A stretch of DNA of 64,000 nt from Thermococcus zilligii AN1 (GCF_000258515.1 NZ_AJLF01000003.1:1-64000); one strand, 5' to 3'. Shown: positions 25,308 to 34,470, numbered from the stretch's first letter. Program-made: numbers and translations. Notes: generated from the sequence alone by a model not told the origin.

Positions 25308-26174
25308 ATGGAGTTCCTCTACACCTACGAGACCCTTAAGCTCGAGTTTCCCCTGGTCGAGCCTGAAAGGGCCGGTTTCATAATCCTGGGCGTCCCCTTT
25401 GATGGGACAACGAGTTTCAAGGCCGGAGCCCGCTTTGGGCCGACCCTCATAAGGCAAGCAACGCTGAACCTCGAGAGCTACATTTTGGATTACGACGTTG
25501 ACATAGCTGAGCTCTCCATAGCTGACGTAGGCGATATCGCGGTTGTAGCCGGTGACTCCAGGAGAACTGCCGACAGGGTGCGCGAGACGATTGAAGAGAT
25601 AAAGAGGGCCAACCCGGGTGCCCTTCCGATACTCCTCGGCGGCGAACACTCCCAGACCCTCGGCGCCGTTGAAGCGTTAAGGCCAGCGAGCTACGTCGTC
25701 TTCGACGCTCACCTCGACCTGCGCGACAGCTATGAGGACAACCCCTACAACCACGCCTGCGTTGCCAGAAGGATAAGCGAGCTCGGCGTTAAGGAGGCGA
25801 TGTTCGGTATAAGGAGCGGCACCAGGGAGGAGGTGGAGTTCGCCGAAAAGAACGGAATACGCTGGGTTCACGCGAGGGACTATAGCTTTGAGGCCTTCGT
25901 TGACGTTGTCTCTTCTCTTCCGGAGCCGGTTTACCTCTCCGTTGACATAGACGTCTTTGACCTCTCGATGGTTCCCTCCACCGGGACACCCGAGGCGGGT
26001 GGCCTGGCTTTCTGGGACGTCGTTGAGGCAATCGAGTGGCTTGCCAAAAAGAAGAGGATAGCGGGCTTTGACATAATGGAAGTGGCCGGCGAAAGGCTGG
26101 GGGATCCCACAGCGTTGGCTGCGGCAAAGCTGCTTTTCTACTTCATCGGTGCGGTGGCAAAGTTCGGCCGCTAA
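25308..26174 (+). CDS. speB: Agmatinase / aminopropylagmatine ureohydrolase
   Basis: 288 residues. Arginase-family Mn2+ motifs GGEHSQTLG, DAHLDLRDSYEDN and SVDIDVFDLSMVPSTGTPE. Thermococcales make polyamines from arginine through agmatine and N1-aminopropylagmatine; this enzyme releases urea to give putrescine or spermidine. Strong ribosome site GGAGGTGA before ATG 25308. It stands alone with its own promoter, divergent from the 24614 operon. Confidence 0.9.
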   Translation: MEFLYTYETLKLEFPLVEPERAGFIILGVPFDGTTSFKAGARFGPTLIRQATLNLESYILDYDVDIAELSIADVGDIAVVAGDSRRTADRVRETIEEIKRANPGALPILLGGEHSQTLGAVEALRPASYVVFDAHLDLRDSYEDNPYNHACVARRISELGVKEAMFGIRSGTREEVEFAEKNGIRWVHARDYSFEAFVDVVSSLPEPVYLSVDIDVFDLSMVPSTGTPEAGGLAFWDVVEAIEWLAKKKRIAGFDIMEVAGERLGDPTALAAAKLLFYFIGAVAKFGR

Positions 26175-26278
26175 CTTTTTCTACTCACACATCCGTTGAG
26201 GAGGGAATCCTTCTGTGCCCTTCTGCTTCTAGGAGAAACCCTTAAGAAAACCTTTCCAAATTTCAGGCGGGGATTGCT

Positions 26279-26773
26279 ATGGACGTTGAGGCGGCCCTTG
26301 AAAAGTTTTACTCCATGAAGTTGGCCGAGGTAATACCCCCGATGACTGCGATGCCCGTCGTCACCGCTGATTCTGACCTCCTAAACGTTCTGAAGATCCT
26401 CAGAGCCAGGCACCACGTGTGGGTCGTCAGGGACTGGGAGAGCATGGAGCTGCTCGGGATTATAAAGTACCTTGACGTAATCGACATACTCCTCCCTCCC
26501 GAATTACACGGGTTCAAGCTGGGAATGACGAGCAAAAGCATGAAGTCCCTCCTCGGTGGGGCCGCTAAAGCCGAGGACGTTGCGGAGAGGCATCCGCTCA
26601 CCATAGAAAGAGACGCCACGGTGCTTGATACACTCAAAAAAATGAAAGTATACAGGGCCCAGGTTCTGGCCGTCGTTGAGGGAGGAAAGCTGGTCGGCGA
26701 AGTGAGCCTGAGAATACTGATAGACGAGTTCTTGAGGCTGTTGAAAGTGGGTGGTGCCCAATGGAAGGAGTAG
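26279..26773 (+). CDS. CBS-domain pair protein
   Basis: 164 residues with two CBS repeats: MTAMPVVTADSDLLNVLKIL with VWVVRDWESMELLGIIKYLD (residues 20-70), and RHPLTIERDATVLDTLKKMK with VLAVVEGGKLVGEVSLRIL (residues 105-155). CBS pairs bind adenine nucleotides and regulate attached proteins. The end overlaps the antiporter start by 13 bases, so it probably serves as a nucleotide-responsive regulatory subunit of that transporter. Confidence 0.85.
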   Translation: MDVEAALEKFYSMKLAEVIPPMTAMPVVTADSDLLNVLKILRARHHVWVVRDWESMELLGIIKYLDVIDILLPPELHGFKLGMTSKSMKSLLGGAAKAEDVAERHPLTIERDATVLDTLKKMKVYRAQVLAVVEGGKLVGEVSLRILIDEFLRLLKVGGAQWKE

Positions 26774-28080
26774 CATGGCTCATGGCGACGATCGGTATTG
26801 CCCTCATCCTTGCTAAAATCGGGGACAGCATAATCGAACGTTTTGAGCTTCCCGGCGTTCTCGGCGAGCTTATAATGGGTATGCTCCTCGGGAACCTCGT
26901 TTACTTCGGTCTCGTCGCTCCCCAGTACCTGCCCATCGTCAGCGGGCAGGGTTTTACCACCGATGTCTTCCAGATATCCGAGTTCCTGGCAAAGCTGGGG
27001 ATAATATTCCTGCTCTTCCTCGGTGCCCTCGATACTGATATAGAACAGCTGAAGAAAACCGGCGTTACGGCGACCGTGTCCACCCTCCTGGGAGTTTTCG
27101 TCCCGTTAGCCCTCGGCTGGTACGCCCTGAGGGCGATGGGTTACACAAGTAAAGAAGCCTTCGCCGGTGGTATCCTCCTGACCGCCACGAGCATAGGCCT
27201 GACAGTCAGGGTGATGATGGACCTGGGCGTTCTCAGGAGCGAGGTCGGGGCGGCTTCGCTGAGCGCGAGCGTTATGGACGACTTCCTCGGCATAGCCCTG
27301 ATTGTGTTTGCCGTTGGAAGCGGCAGTTTGATGGACCTGGGCGTTAAAATCGTGGTCTTCTTCATGATAACCGGCGTCCTCGGGTGGTACTTCATAGACC
27401 ACTATGTTAAGTTCGCGGAGAGGCTCCACGTCGAGAAGGGCATCCTCGGGATGGTCATTGGAATGATGTTCCTCTTCGCGGCCCTGGCAGAGGGCTGGTT
27501 TGCCGCCGCCATCGAAGGCTCCTTCATGATGGGTCTCATCCTCTCGAAGCTCCCGGAAGGAAAGCGCCTCATGGAAGATCTCAGGGCGATAGGCTACGGC
27601 CTGCTCATTCCATTCTTCTTCGTGCACACAGGGGCAATGCTCGACCTCAGGGTTTTTGGGCACGGGGATGCCCTCGTTTTGGCGGCAGTGCTAACCACTA
27701 TGGCCGTGGTCGGAAAAGTATTGGGCAGGGGTTTTGGAGCCTGGATAACGGCCTGGGGCAGGGGGAGGGACTTTCTCTTTACAAGGGAGAACGCCTGGAT
27801 GTCGCTCCAGATGGGCATTGGCTCGGTTCCGAGGACTGAAGTTGCCCTCGTCGACCTGATGGTGGCCATCCACGGCGGTGCCATAAGCCCCGACCATGCG
27901 CCGGAGTTCATAGCGGCGACGCTGATATTCATCACAGTGTCAGTCCTGATAACGCCGCCCCTCCTAAAGTGGGCCTTCAGGAAGGAGATGGAGGAGGCCA
28001 GGGCGAGCAAGGCAGCACAGAAGGCGGAGAGAATAAGGGAAACCAAGGAGAGGATAAAGGAGCTAAAGGGCTCCCGGTGA
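26761..28080 (+). CDS. CPA2-type cation/proton antiporter
   Basis: 439 residues, about 12 membrane helices (LIMGMLLGNLVYFGLV, GIIFLLFLGALDTD, GGILLTATSIGLTVRVM). The SVMDDFLGIALIV segment carries the paired acidic residues of KefB/NapA-type Na+(K+)/H+ antiporters. The C-terminal 35 residues are a charged helix (EEARASKAAQKAERIRETKE). Coupled to the CBS-domain gene. Exchanges Na+ or K+ for H+ across the membrane. Confidence 0.88.
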   Translation: MEGVAWLMATIGIALILAKIGDSIIERFELPGVLGELIMGMLLGNLVYFGLVAPQYLPIVSGQGFTTDVFQISEFLAKLGIIFLLFLGALDTDIEQLKKTGVTATVSTLLGVFVPLALGWYALRAMGYTSKEAFAGGILLTATSIGLTVRVMMDLGVLRSEVGAASLSASVMDDFLGIALIVFAVGSGSLMDLGVKIVVFFMITGVLGWYFIDHYVKFAERLHVEKGILGMVIGMMFLFAALAEGWFAAAIEGSFMMGLILSKLPEGKRLMEDLRAIGYGLLIPFFFVHTGAMLDLRVFGHGDALVLAAVLTTMAVVGKVLGRGFGAWITAWGRGRDFLFTRENAWMSLQMGIGSVPRTEVALVDLMVAIHGGAISPDHAPEFIAATLIFITVSVLITPPLLKWAFRKEMEEARASKAAQKAERIRETKERIKELKGSR

Positions 28081-28095
28081 GGCCCTTTCTCCGTT

Positions 28096-28575
28096 TCACC
28101 CGAAGAAGGCTCCCATCGTCTCCATCTGCTCTTCGCTCATGCTTTTTATTTTGAACTCGGGCATTTCGGGGAGAAGCCTCTCGTACTCCTCCTTCGTTAT
28201 CTCTTTTGCCTCCCCGCCCTCAACGAGGTAGAAAACCCCGTAGTCCGGGTCGCGGTAGGCGACCAGGAACCTCTCAACCTCGATGTCGTCGAAGTTCACG
28301 AAGATGACGTTCCCGCCGGTGTAGGGCCTCTTGCACTGGAAGGGGAAGCTTGACGAGTTCAGCATCGCATCGCCAAGGGCCAGGTTGGCCTTCTCACCGT
28401 TTATCTCGGTCCAGAACCTCCTCCCCTCGAAGTCGCCTTCGACGACGATGAGGAACCTCTGGCCGTCGAGCTCAACGACTGGAGCGCCCTTCCCCTGGAG
28501 TATCCTGAACAGCTCGCCGATGGTCTCGGCGTTTTTGAGAGAGGCAATGAACCCTTCAACCTTCACAGCGTTCAC
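28096..28575 (-). CDS. Hypothetical protein, 159 residues
   Basis: ATG 28575 start. Alternating beta segments (DGQRFLIVVEGDFEGRRFW, GNVIFVNFDDIEVERFLVAY) and an acidic C-terminal helix (SMSEEQMETMGAFFG); one Cys. I do not recognise the family. Convergent with the antiporter gene and divergent from the endonuclease Q gene, with a TATA-like element (TTTTATA) around 28597. Confidence 0.65.
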   Translation of the reverse strand: MNAVKVEGFIASLKNAETIGELFRILQGKGAPVVELDGQRFLIVVEGDFEGRRFWTEINGEKANLALGDAMLNSSSFPFQCKRPYTGGNVIFVNFDDIEVERFLVAYRDPDYGVFYLVEGGEAKEITKEEYERLLPEMPEFKIKSMSEEQMETMGAFFG

Positions 28576-28672
28576 CGTTCCAGGTTAGGAAGTCGGGTAT
28601 AAAAGCTTAAGTGTCCCCACCGAAAGAGGCATATACCGCGCCCACTACCGCGGATTGGGAAGAGGTGGTTTC

Positions 28673-29932
28673 ATGCAGGTTGATGCCGACCTTCACGTTC
28701 ACTCGCGGTACTCAAAGGCGGTCTCAGGGGCCATGACGATTCCCAGCTTAGCTGAAAACGCCCGCTTCAAGGGTCTCGGCCTGGTCGGGACAGGGGATAT
28801 ACTGAACCCGAAGTGGGAGGAGGAACTGCTCAAATACACGGAAAAGGTCGACGAGGGGACGTACGAGAGGGACGGAATCAGGTTTCTCCTCACGGCGGAG
28901 GTCGAGGACAGTAGGAGGGTTCACCACCTCCTAATCTTCCCGAGCATGGAGGCAGTCCGGGAGATGCGGGAAAGGCTGGGGCCCTATTCGAGCGACATCG
29001 AGACCGAGGGACGGCCGCACGTGAGCCTCTCAGCTGTGGAGATAGCCGAGCTGGCCAGCGAGCTGGACGTTCTCATCGGTCCCGCCCACGCCTTCACCCC
29101 CTGGACGAGCCTCTACAAGGAGTACGACAGCCTTATGGAAGCTTACGGCGATACAAAAATCCACTTCCTCGAGCTTGGCCTCTCGGCCGACAGCGGGATG
29201 GCTGACATGATAAAGGCCCACCATGAGCTCACCTACCTCAGCAACAGCGACGCTCACTCCCCAATGCCCCACAGGCTTGGCAGGGAGTTCAACCGCTTTG
29301 AGGTGGAGGAGATAACCTTCGAAGAAATCAGAAAGGCGATCCTGAAGCGCGGGGGAAGAAAAATCGTCCTCAACGCGGGCCTCGACCCCCGCCTCGGGAA
29401 GTACCACCTCACCGCCTGCTCGCGCTGCTATACGAAGTACAGCCTTGAGGAGGCTAAAGCCTTTCACTGGAAGTGCCCCAGGTGCGGCGGCGGGATAAAG
29501 AAGGGCGTTCACGACAGAATCCTCGAGCTGGCCGACACCGAGGAGAGGCCGAAGGACAGGCCGCCCTACATCCACCTCGCACCCCTCGCGGAGATAATAG
29601 CGATGGTCACCGGGAAGGGCGTCGAGACGGGTGCGGTGAGGGCTATCTGGGAGCGCTTTCTGAGGGAGTTCGGGAGCGAGATAAGGGTTCTCGTCGATGT
29701 TCCCGTTGAAGCTTTAGCCCAGGTTCATGAGGAAGTGGCAAAGGCAGTGTGGGCCCACCGGGAGGGCAGGCTGGTAGTAATCCCTGGCGGTGGCGGCAAG
29801 TACGGCGAGATTAAACTGCCGGAGGAGATAAGAAAAGCCCCCATAGACGAGCTTGATAGCGTTGAGGTTGAGCTCCCTGTGGAAAAGCCGAGGCAGAGGA
29901 GCATAACGGAGTTCCTGGGGGTGAAACCTTGA
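28673..29932 (+). CDS. Endonuclease Q (DNA deamination repair nuclease)
   Basis: 419 residues from ATG 28673 (GAGGTGG upstream; TTG 28655 is unlikely). PHP-type metal site DADLHVHSRYSKAVSG, GTGDILNPKW, GPAHAFTPWTSLYKEYDS and LSNSDAHSPMPHRLGREF; Zn-ribbon ACSRCYTKYSLEEAK with CPRCGGGI. EndoQ cuts 5' of deaminated bases (U, hypoxanthine, xanthine) and AP sites. The C terminus has QRSITEFL, a PIP-box-like motif for PCNA binding, which agrees with published EndoQ behaviour. Overlaps thiL at the stop. Confidence 0.9.
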   Translation: MQVDADLHVHSRYSKAVSGAMTIPSLAENARFKGLGLVGTGDILNPKWEEELLKYTEKVDEGTYERDGIRFLLTAEVEDSRRVHHLLIFPSMEAVREMRERLGPYSSDIETEGRPHVSLSAVEIAELASELDVLIGPAHAFTPWTSLYKEYDSLMEAYGDTKIHFLELGLSADSGMADMIKAHHELTYLSNSDAHSPMPHRLGREFNRFEVEEITFEEIRKAILKRGGRKIVLNAGLDPRLGKYHLTACSRCYTKYSLEEAKAFHWKCPRCGGGIKKGVHDRILELADTEERPKDRPPYIHLAPLAEIIAMVTGKGVETGAVRAIWERFLREFGSEIRVLVDVPVEALAQVHEEVAKAVWAHREGRLVVIPGGGGKYGEIKLPEEIRKAPIDELDSVEVELPVEKPRQRSITEFLGVKP

Positions 29933-30867
29933 GGGAATCCGAGATCATCGAGCTGTTCCTCAAACACCTGAAGAAACAGGGCGACCTTCCGCTCGGTGAC
30001 GATGCTGGCGCGATAAGGTTCGGTGATGAATGGCTTGTTGCTACAAACGACATGCTCGTCAGAAAAACGGACGTTCCGGACATAATGACGCCCGAGCAGG
30101 TCGGCTTTAAGGCGGTAACCATGAACGTGAGCGACGTTGCTGCCATGGGGGCAAAGCCCCTGGGTTTCCTCTTCTCCCTCGGCGTTCCAGGGGATATTGA
30201 AGAGAACTACCTCGAAGGGGTCGCGAGGGGGATCGAGAGGGCCTTAGAGTTCTATGACATAGCCGTCCTCAGCGCCGACACCAACGAGACCGACGATTTA
30301 ATCATAGACGGCATCGCCCTGGGCATTACGAGAAGGTTGCTCACCCGCTCGGGGGCGAGGCCTGGGGAGCTGGTCTGCGTTACTGGGGATTTAGGAAGGG
30401 CGCTCGCGGGACTCCTGGTCTGGAAGAGGGGTGTTGAAGTGCCCGAAGGAACCAGGAAATCCCTTTACGAGAAGCTCCTCAATCCGAGGGCGAGGGTCCG
30501 GGAGGGAATGGCCCTGGGCGGTGTTGCGAGCGCGGCCATAGACATAAGCGATGGCCTCGCCAGGGAGCTGCACCTCATATCCAGAATGAGCGGTGTTGCC
30601 ATTGAGATCCGCTCCCCGAGCATACCTATCCACGGGAGCGTTTTTGAGGCGGCGGAGTTCCTCGGGATGAATCCAATCGAGATAGCCATAGCCAGCGGGG
30701 AGGAGTTTGAGCTCGTCTTCACGCTCCCCCCGGAGGAGGTCTCCAGGGTTGACTTCGAGTTCTCAGTTATAGGGCGGGTCGTTGAGGGTAGCGGGGTCTA
30801 TTTAGATGGGAGACCCATTCGGCCCCGGGGCTGGGAGCATCTGGCTTCAAATGAAATTTTTAAATAG
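29929..30867 (+). CDS. thiL: Thiamine-monophosphate kinase
   Basis: 312 residues from TTG 29929, overlapping the EndoQ stop (TTGA). Mg-ATP binding motifs LGDDAGAIRFGD, TNDMLVRKTDVPDIMTPEQV, VSDVAAMGAKPLGFLFSLG and DISDGLARELHLIS are all present. Phosphorylates thiamine phosphate to thiamine diphosphate, the cofactor of oxidoreductases such as IorAB. The coupling to the repair nuclease has no obvious functional meaning. Confidence 0.93.
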   Translation: MRESEIIELFLKHLKKQGDLPLGDDAGAIRFGDEWLVATNDMLVRKTDVPDIMTPEQVGFKAVTMNVSDVAAMGAKPLGFLFSLGVPGDIEENYLEGVARGIERALEFYDIAVLSADTNETDDLIIDGIALGITRRLLTRSGARPGELVCVTGDLGRALAGLLVWKRGVEVPEGTRKSLYEKLLNPRARVREGMALGGVASAAIDISDGLARELHLISRMSGVAIEIRSPSIPIHGSVFEAAEFLGMNPIEIAIASGEEFELVFTLPPEEVSRVDFEFSVIGRVVEGSGVYLDGRPIRPRGWEHLASNEIFK

Positions 30868-30899
30868 TGAAGCGGAGTTTTAGTCTAAGGTGATGGGGG

Positions 30900-31280
30900 A
30901 TGAAGGTTAGGGAACTCATAGAGAGGCTTCCGGAAAAGCAGAAGGAGAGCGTGGGGAAGTGCGCTGAGAAGTGTGGCCTTGTCAGCCTGGACGAGGACAT
31001 CCCCACGGAGGTTCCGAAGGATGTCGTTGAGTTCTCCAGGGTCATATCGAACCCGTTGAGACTCAGCATCCTCCGCATGCTCCGGGACCGCTGGCTCTGC
31101 GTGTGCCTTATCGCCAAGGCGCTTGAGCAGGATCAGACGCTCGTAAGCCACCACCTCCGCGCCCTGAAGGGCCTCGACCTCCTTGAGGAGAGGAGGGAAG
31201 GGAAGCTCCGTTTTTACCGCACAAAGAAGGACGTCGTTGAGAGGTACTTCGAGGCCCTCAGGAAAGAGCTCCTCGGGTGA
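30900..31280 (+). CDS. ArsR-family winged-helix regulator
   Basis: 126 residues. The winged helix covers ISNPLRLSILRMLRDRWLCV to LVSHHLRALKGLDLLEERRE, with RFYRTKKDVVERYF as the wing. Cys pairs (GKCAEKCG near residues 19-24, WLCVC near 69) could sense metal or thiols. GGTGATGGGGG lies before ATG 30900, and a TTTTTAAATAG box near 30857 overlaps the end of thiL. Its GTGA overlap with the MazG-like gene makes a small operon. Confidence 0.85.
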   Translation: MKVRELIERLPEKQKESVGKCAEKCGLVSLDEDIPTEVPKDVVEFSRVISNPLRLSILRMLRDRWLCVCLIAKALEQDQTLVSHHLRALKGLDLLEERREGKLRFYRTKKDVVERYFEALRKELLG

Positions 31281-31567
31281 TCGGGGTGGAAGGCCAGAAG
31301 GAGGTAGACGAACTCATAAAAACTCTCGGTGGCTACTGGAGGCCCTTCGAGATGCTGGCGGCCCTTGTTGAGGAAGTCGGCGAGCTGGCCGATGTTATGC
31401 TCGCACTGGAGGGCGTTAAAGGGGGCGCCGGGAGGGAAAGGCTTGAGGAGGAGCTCGGCGACGTCCTCTTTGCCCTCTCCTCCATCGCCAACTATTATGG
31501 GGTAAACCTGGCGGAGGCCCTCAGGAAAACCGTCGGGAAGTACCGTTCCAGGGATCTCCGGGAGTGA
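31277..31567 (+). CDS. MazG-like nucleotide pyrophosphohydrolase
   Basis: 96 residues from GTG 31277. The all-alpha NTP-PPase signature LVEEVGELADVMLALEG and ERLEEELGDVLFALSSIAN carries the E-x2-E ... E-x3-D Mg2+ residues. Hydrolyses (d)NTPs to the monophosphate; often housecleaning. Co-translated with the ArsR-type regulator. Confidence 0.87.
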   Translation: MIGVEGQKEVDELIKTLGGYWRPFEMLAALVEEVGELADVMLALEGVKGGAGRERLEEELGDVLFALSSIANYYGVNLAEALRKTVGKYRSRDLRE

Positions 31568-31670
31568 GTTTTTGTTTCCGTTTCGATGCCTATGGAAATA
31601 AAGCTTATAACCCCCCGATCCATTACCTCCCCAGAGGAGAAAGTGAGAATGCCCGGGGGTTTGAAATTTG

Positions 31671-32549
31671 ATGCTCGGGGGTGTTTTGGGGGATAGCCAC
31701 AAGTACCTCACAGTTCTCGGGCAGGTTTCCCTCCCCTACCTGCTGCTCGCTATCTTCGTTTACTACCTCAGCGTTCTAATCTACGCCCTCCGCTGGAAGC
31801 TGGTTCTCAGGGGTATGGGGAAGGATGTCCCCTTCCTCGAACTCGTCAAATCCCTCCTTGCGTCGATCTTTATGAACAACGTAACCCCCATGAGCCGCAG
31901 TGGCGGTGAAGTTCTCAGGATAGCGTGGATAAGCATGAGGGGAAAAGTTCCCGCCGGGCTGTCCGCGATGAGCATCGTCTACGAGCGCATCCTGGAGGCC
32001 GTACCGGTGTTTATCCTGTTCCTCGTGGGGATGTTCTGCTTCTCCTCAATGCCGGGCTTCCTCTTCGTTCTGGGCCTCCTCGGGATTGCCCTCGTGTGGA
32101 TAAGATGGGAGGACTTTGTGAGGGTCTCGCTCAGATTGTTTAAGGCTTCCGTGAGCGAGGAAGAGCTGGCTCAAATATTGTCCCTCAAGAGGCGCCGCGG
32201 CCTAACCCTCGCGGGGATCCTCCTCAGCTCGGTCATATGGATCCTCGATGTAGTCAGGCTTAAGCTTATAACCCTCGCCCTCGGGCTTCACATAGGGGTG
32301 CTCGCCCTGGTCATCATCTCAATAGCCAGCCTTCTCCTTGGCCTAGTCGCTTTGACCCCGGGGGGAGTCGGCATCATAGAAGGCGGCCTGGTTGGCACCC
32401 TGGTGCACTTTGGCCTTCCCCCGGCCATGGCGGTCTCGGTGACCCTCCTGGAGCGTTTGGTGTCCTACGTGCTCAGCACGGTCGTTGGTTTCGTTGTGCT
32501 GGTTACTTCCGGAGGAATGGAAATATGGAGAGCCTTAAAATCGCCATAG
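31671..32549 (+). CDS. UPF0104 / LPG-synthase-TM-like flippase-domain membrane protein
   Basis: 292 residues with about 7 membrane helices. RSGGEVLRIAWISMRGK and TPGGVGIIEGGLVGTLVHFG are typical of the lysylphosphatidylglycerol-synthase transmembrane (AglD-tail-like) family. In archaea these are linked to lipid-glycan synthesis. ATG 31671 with GGGGGT upstream. Its 3' end overlaps the following GT4 gene by 25 bases, so lipid-linked glycan handling is likely. Confidence 0.82.
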   Translation: MLGGVLGDSHKYLTVLGQVSLPYLLLAIFVYYLSVLIYALRWKLVLRGMGKDVPFLELVKSLLASIFMNNVTPMSRSGGEVLRIAWISMRGKVPAGLSAMSIVYERILEAVPVFILFLVGMFCFSSMPGFLFVLGLLGIALVWIRWEDFVRVSLRLFKASVSEEELAQILSLKRRRGLTLAGILLSSVIWILDVVRLKLITLALGLHIGVLALVIISIASLLLGLVALTPGGVGIIEGGLVGTLVHFGLPPAMAVSVTLLERLVSYVLSTVVGFVVLVTSGGMEIWRALKSP

Positions 32550-33751
32550 CCAGTGACTGGTTTTTTCCTAAAATCGGTGGAATTGAGACCCACATGGATG
32601 AGCTCGCCCGCAACCTGCTAAAGGCCGGGCATGAACCCTACGTTATAACCCACGACTACCGCCACCTCGGCCCGAAGGACGACGGGTTCCCCTATCCGGT
32701 CGTCAGGTTCAGCTCGTCCATATACCTGAAGAAGCACCACATAAGCGTCGGCCCTTCCCAGCTCTGGAGGATAAACCAGTTTTACAAGGAGGTTCACTTC
32801 GATATAACCCACGTTCACAGCATATATTCCCCCTTCTCGATGGCCGTGGCGAACCTGTCCAGGGGTATACGCGACGTGCCGGTCGTTGCCACCAACCACT
32901 CCTTCTACGGAAACCCCAAGGCTGACCGGATAGTAGGCCCCATGCTCAGGTATTTCCTCAGTCGCGTGGATTCCTTCGTCGCGGTGAGCACCCCCGTCGC
33001 GAGGGACACGAAGCGGTTGCTCGGGAAGAGACTGAACGGTAGGCCCGTGCTGGTTGTTCCAAACGGTATCGACGTTGAGAAGTGGCGCCCGCCGGAGCCC
33101 GAGGAGAGGGAGAAAGCCAGGAGAAAGCTCGGGCTTTCCGATGAGACAGTCATCTTTTACACCGGCAGGATGACGAAGAGAAAACAGGCCCACAGGATTC
33201 CTTTCATAGTAACCCAGGCGCTGAAGAGCTCCGGGGTTTCAAAGGATAGGATAAAGCTCGTAGCGGTTGGCAACGGGGAGATGAGGGCTGAGTTTGAGAA
33301 GAACCTCAAAATGACCGGTCTGGATTCCCGTGCAGATGTCTTCGATTTCCTCCCCCGTGAGAGGCTCCTGGAGTTCTACTGGGCGGCCGACGTGGTCCTG
33401 ATACCGGGCATACTTGAGGCCTTTTCGATAGTCGGTCTTGAGGGCTCGGCAACAGGGAGGATGGTGGTTGGCAGGAACGAAAGCGGTCTCTCGGATATCG
33501 TATTGGACGGAACAACCGGTTTCCTCGGGAACAGCGAAGAGGAAGTCGCCCAGAAGCTCGGGAAGGTTCTTGCTGATCCGGAGCTCATTGAAAGGATGGG
33601 CAGGAAAGCCAGGGAACGCGTTATTAGGGAGTTCTCCTGGGAAGTCGTTTTGAAGAGGATCCTCGACGTCTACAGGCTGACCCTCGACCTGGCCGATGGA
33701 AGTGACAGGAGGTACCTCCTGTATAAGCTCTGGAGGAGGGCCACTGGATGA
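32525..33751 (+). CDS. GT4 family glycosyltransferase
   Basis: 408 residues; GGAGG ten bases before ATG 32525. IAIASDWFFPKIGGIETHMD at the N terminus (PIG-A-like GT4), THVHSIYSPFSMA, VVPNGIDVEKWRPPE, FYTGRMTKRKQAHRI and PGILEAFSIVGLEGSATG. Transfers a sugar from a nucleotide donor to a membrane lipid or polyprenol acceptor. Middle gene of the 31671-34470 operon, overlapping both neighbours. Confidence 0.9.
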   Translation: MESLKIAIASDWFFPKIGGIETHMDELARNLLKAGHEPYVITHDYRHLGPKDDGFPYPVVRFSSSIYLKKHHISVGPSQLWRINQFYKEVHFDITHVHSIYSPFSMAVANLSRGIRDVPVVATNHSFYGNPKADRIVGPMLRYFLSRVDSFVAVSTPVARDTKRLLGKRLNGRPVLVVPNGIDVEKWRPPEPEEREKARRKLGLSDETVIFYTGRMTKRKQAHRIPFIVTQALKSSGVSKDRIKLVAVGNGEMRAEFEKNLKMTGLDSRADVFDFLPRERLLEFYWAADVVLIPGILEAFSIVGLEGSATGRMVVGRNESGLSDIVLDGTTGFLGNSEEEVAQKLGKVLADPELIERMGRKARERVIREFSWEVVLKRILDVYRLTLDLADGSDRRYLLYKLWRRATG

Positions 33752-34470
33752 TCGTTTCAATAACCTTCGACGTGGAGCAGGACTGCCCGCCGTACTTAAC
33801 GACGACGAAGGGCATGGAAGAGGGCCTCCCGAAGCTCCTCGACCTCCTGGAGGAGAAGCGGGTAAAGGCAACCTTCTTTTTCACCGCTGAGATTGCGAAG
33901 CGCTTTCCTGACTTGGTGAAACGAGTCGTTGACGGGGGGCATGAGCTCGGGAGCCACAACTATAACCACGAAAGGCTCGACAGGCTGTCCAGGGATGAAG
34001 GAGCCAAAGCAATAGAGAAGTCCCTCAAAGTCCTCAGGGAATTTGGCGATGTGGTCTCTTTCCGCGCCCCCAACCTGCAGTTCCCCGACCACTACTACGG
34101 CGTCCTCGAGAAGAACGGCGTCCTCGTCGACTCCTCCAGGGCGACCTATAAAGGTTACGGGGACGGGGTAAAGTTCTTCGGGAGCGTTCTGGAGGTGCCT
34201 GCTTCCACGACCAGCTCCGTGATAAGGCTCCCCTGGAGGCTCCAGAGGATAATCCACTCCAGGCTCAAGGAGCCCAGGGTTTACTTCGCCCACCCCTGGG
34301 AGTTCGTGTCGATGAGGAAGGAAAAGATACGGTGGGACTGCAGGTTCAACACCGGGGATAAGGCCGTAGAGCTCCTCGGGATGCTCATAGACCACTACAA
34401 GTCTCAGAATGCAAAGTTCCTCACCATGCGCGAGTACTACGATCTCTACGGAAACCTTAAACGGGAGTGA
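33748..34470 (+). CDS. Polysaccharide deacetylase (NodB/CE4 family)
   Basis: 240 residues. NodB motifs: ITFDVEQDCPPYLT with the catalytic Asp pair, KATFFFTAEIAKRFP, HELGSHNYNHERLDRLS (metal His pair) and VSFRAPNLQFPDHYY. Removes N-acetyl groups from a hexosamine in a glycan or glycolipid. The ATGA overlap with the preceding GT4 gene suggests de-N-acetylation of the product of that transferase, as PIG-L does after PIG-A in GPI synthesis, though by a different fold. Confidence 0.9.
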   Translation: MIVSITFDVEQDCPPYLTTTKGMEEGLPKLLDLLEEKRVKATFFFTAEIAKRFPDLVKRVVDGGHELGSHNYNHERLDRLSRDEGAKAIEKSLKVLREFGDVVSFRAPNLQFPDHYYGVLEKNGVLVDSSRATYKGYGDGVKFFGSVLEVPASTTSSVIRLPWRLQRIIHSRLKEPRVYFAHPWEFVSMRKEKIRWDCRFNTGDKAVELLGMLIDHYKSQNAKFLTMREYYDLYGNLKRE

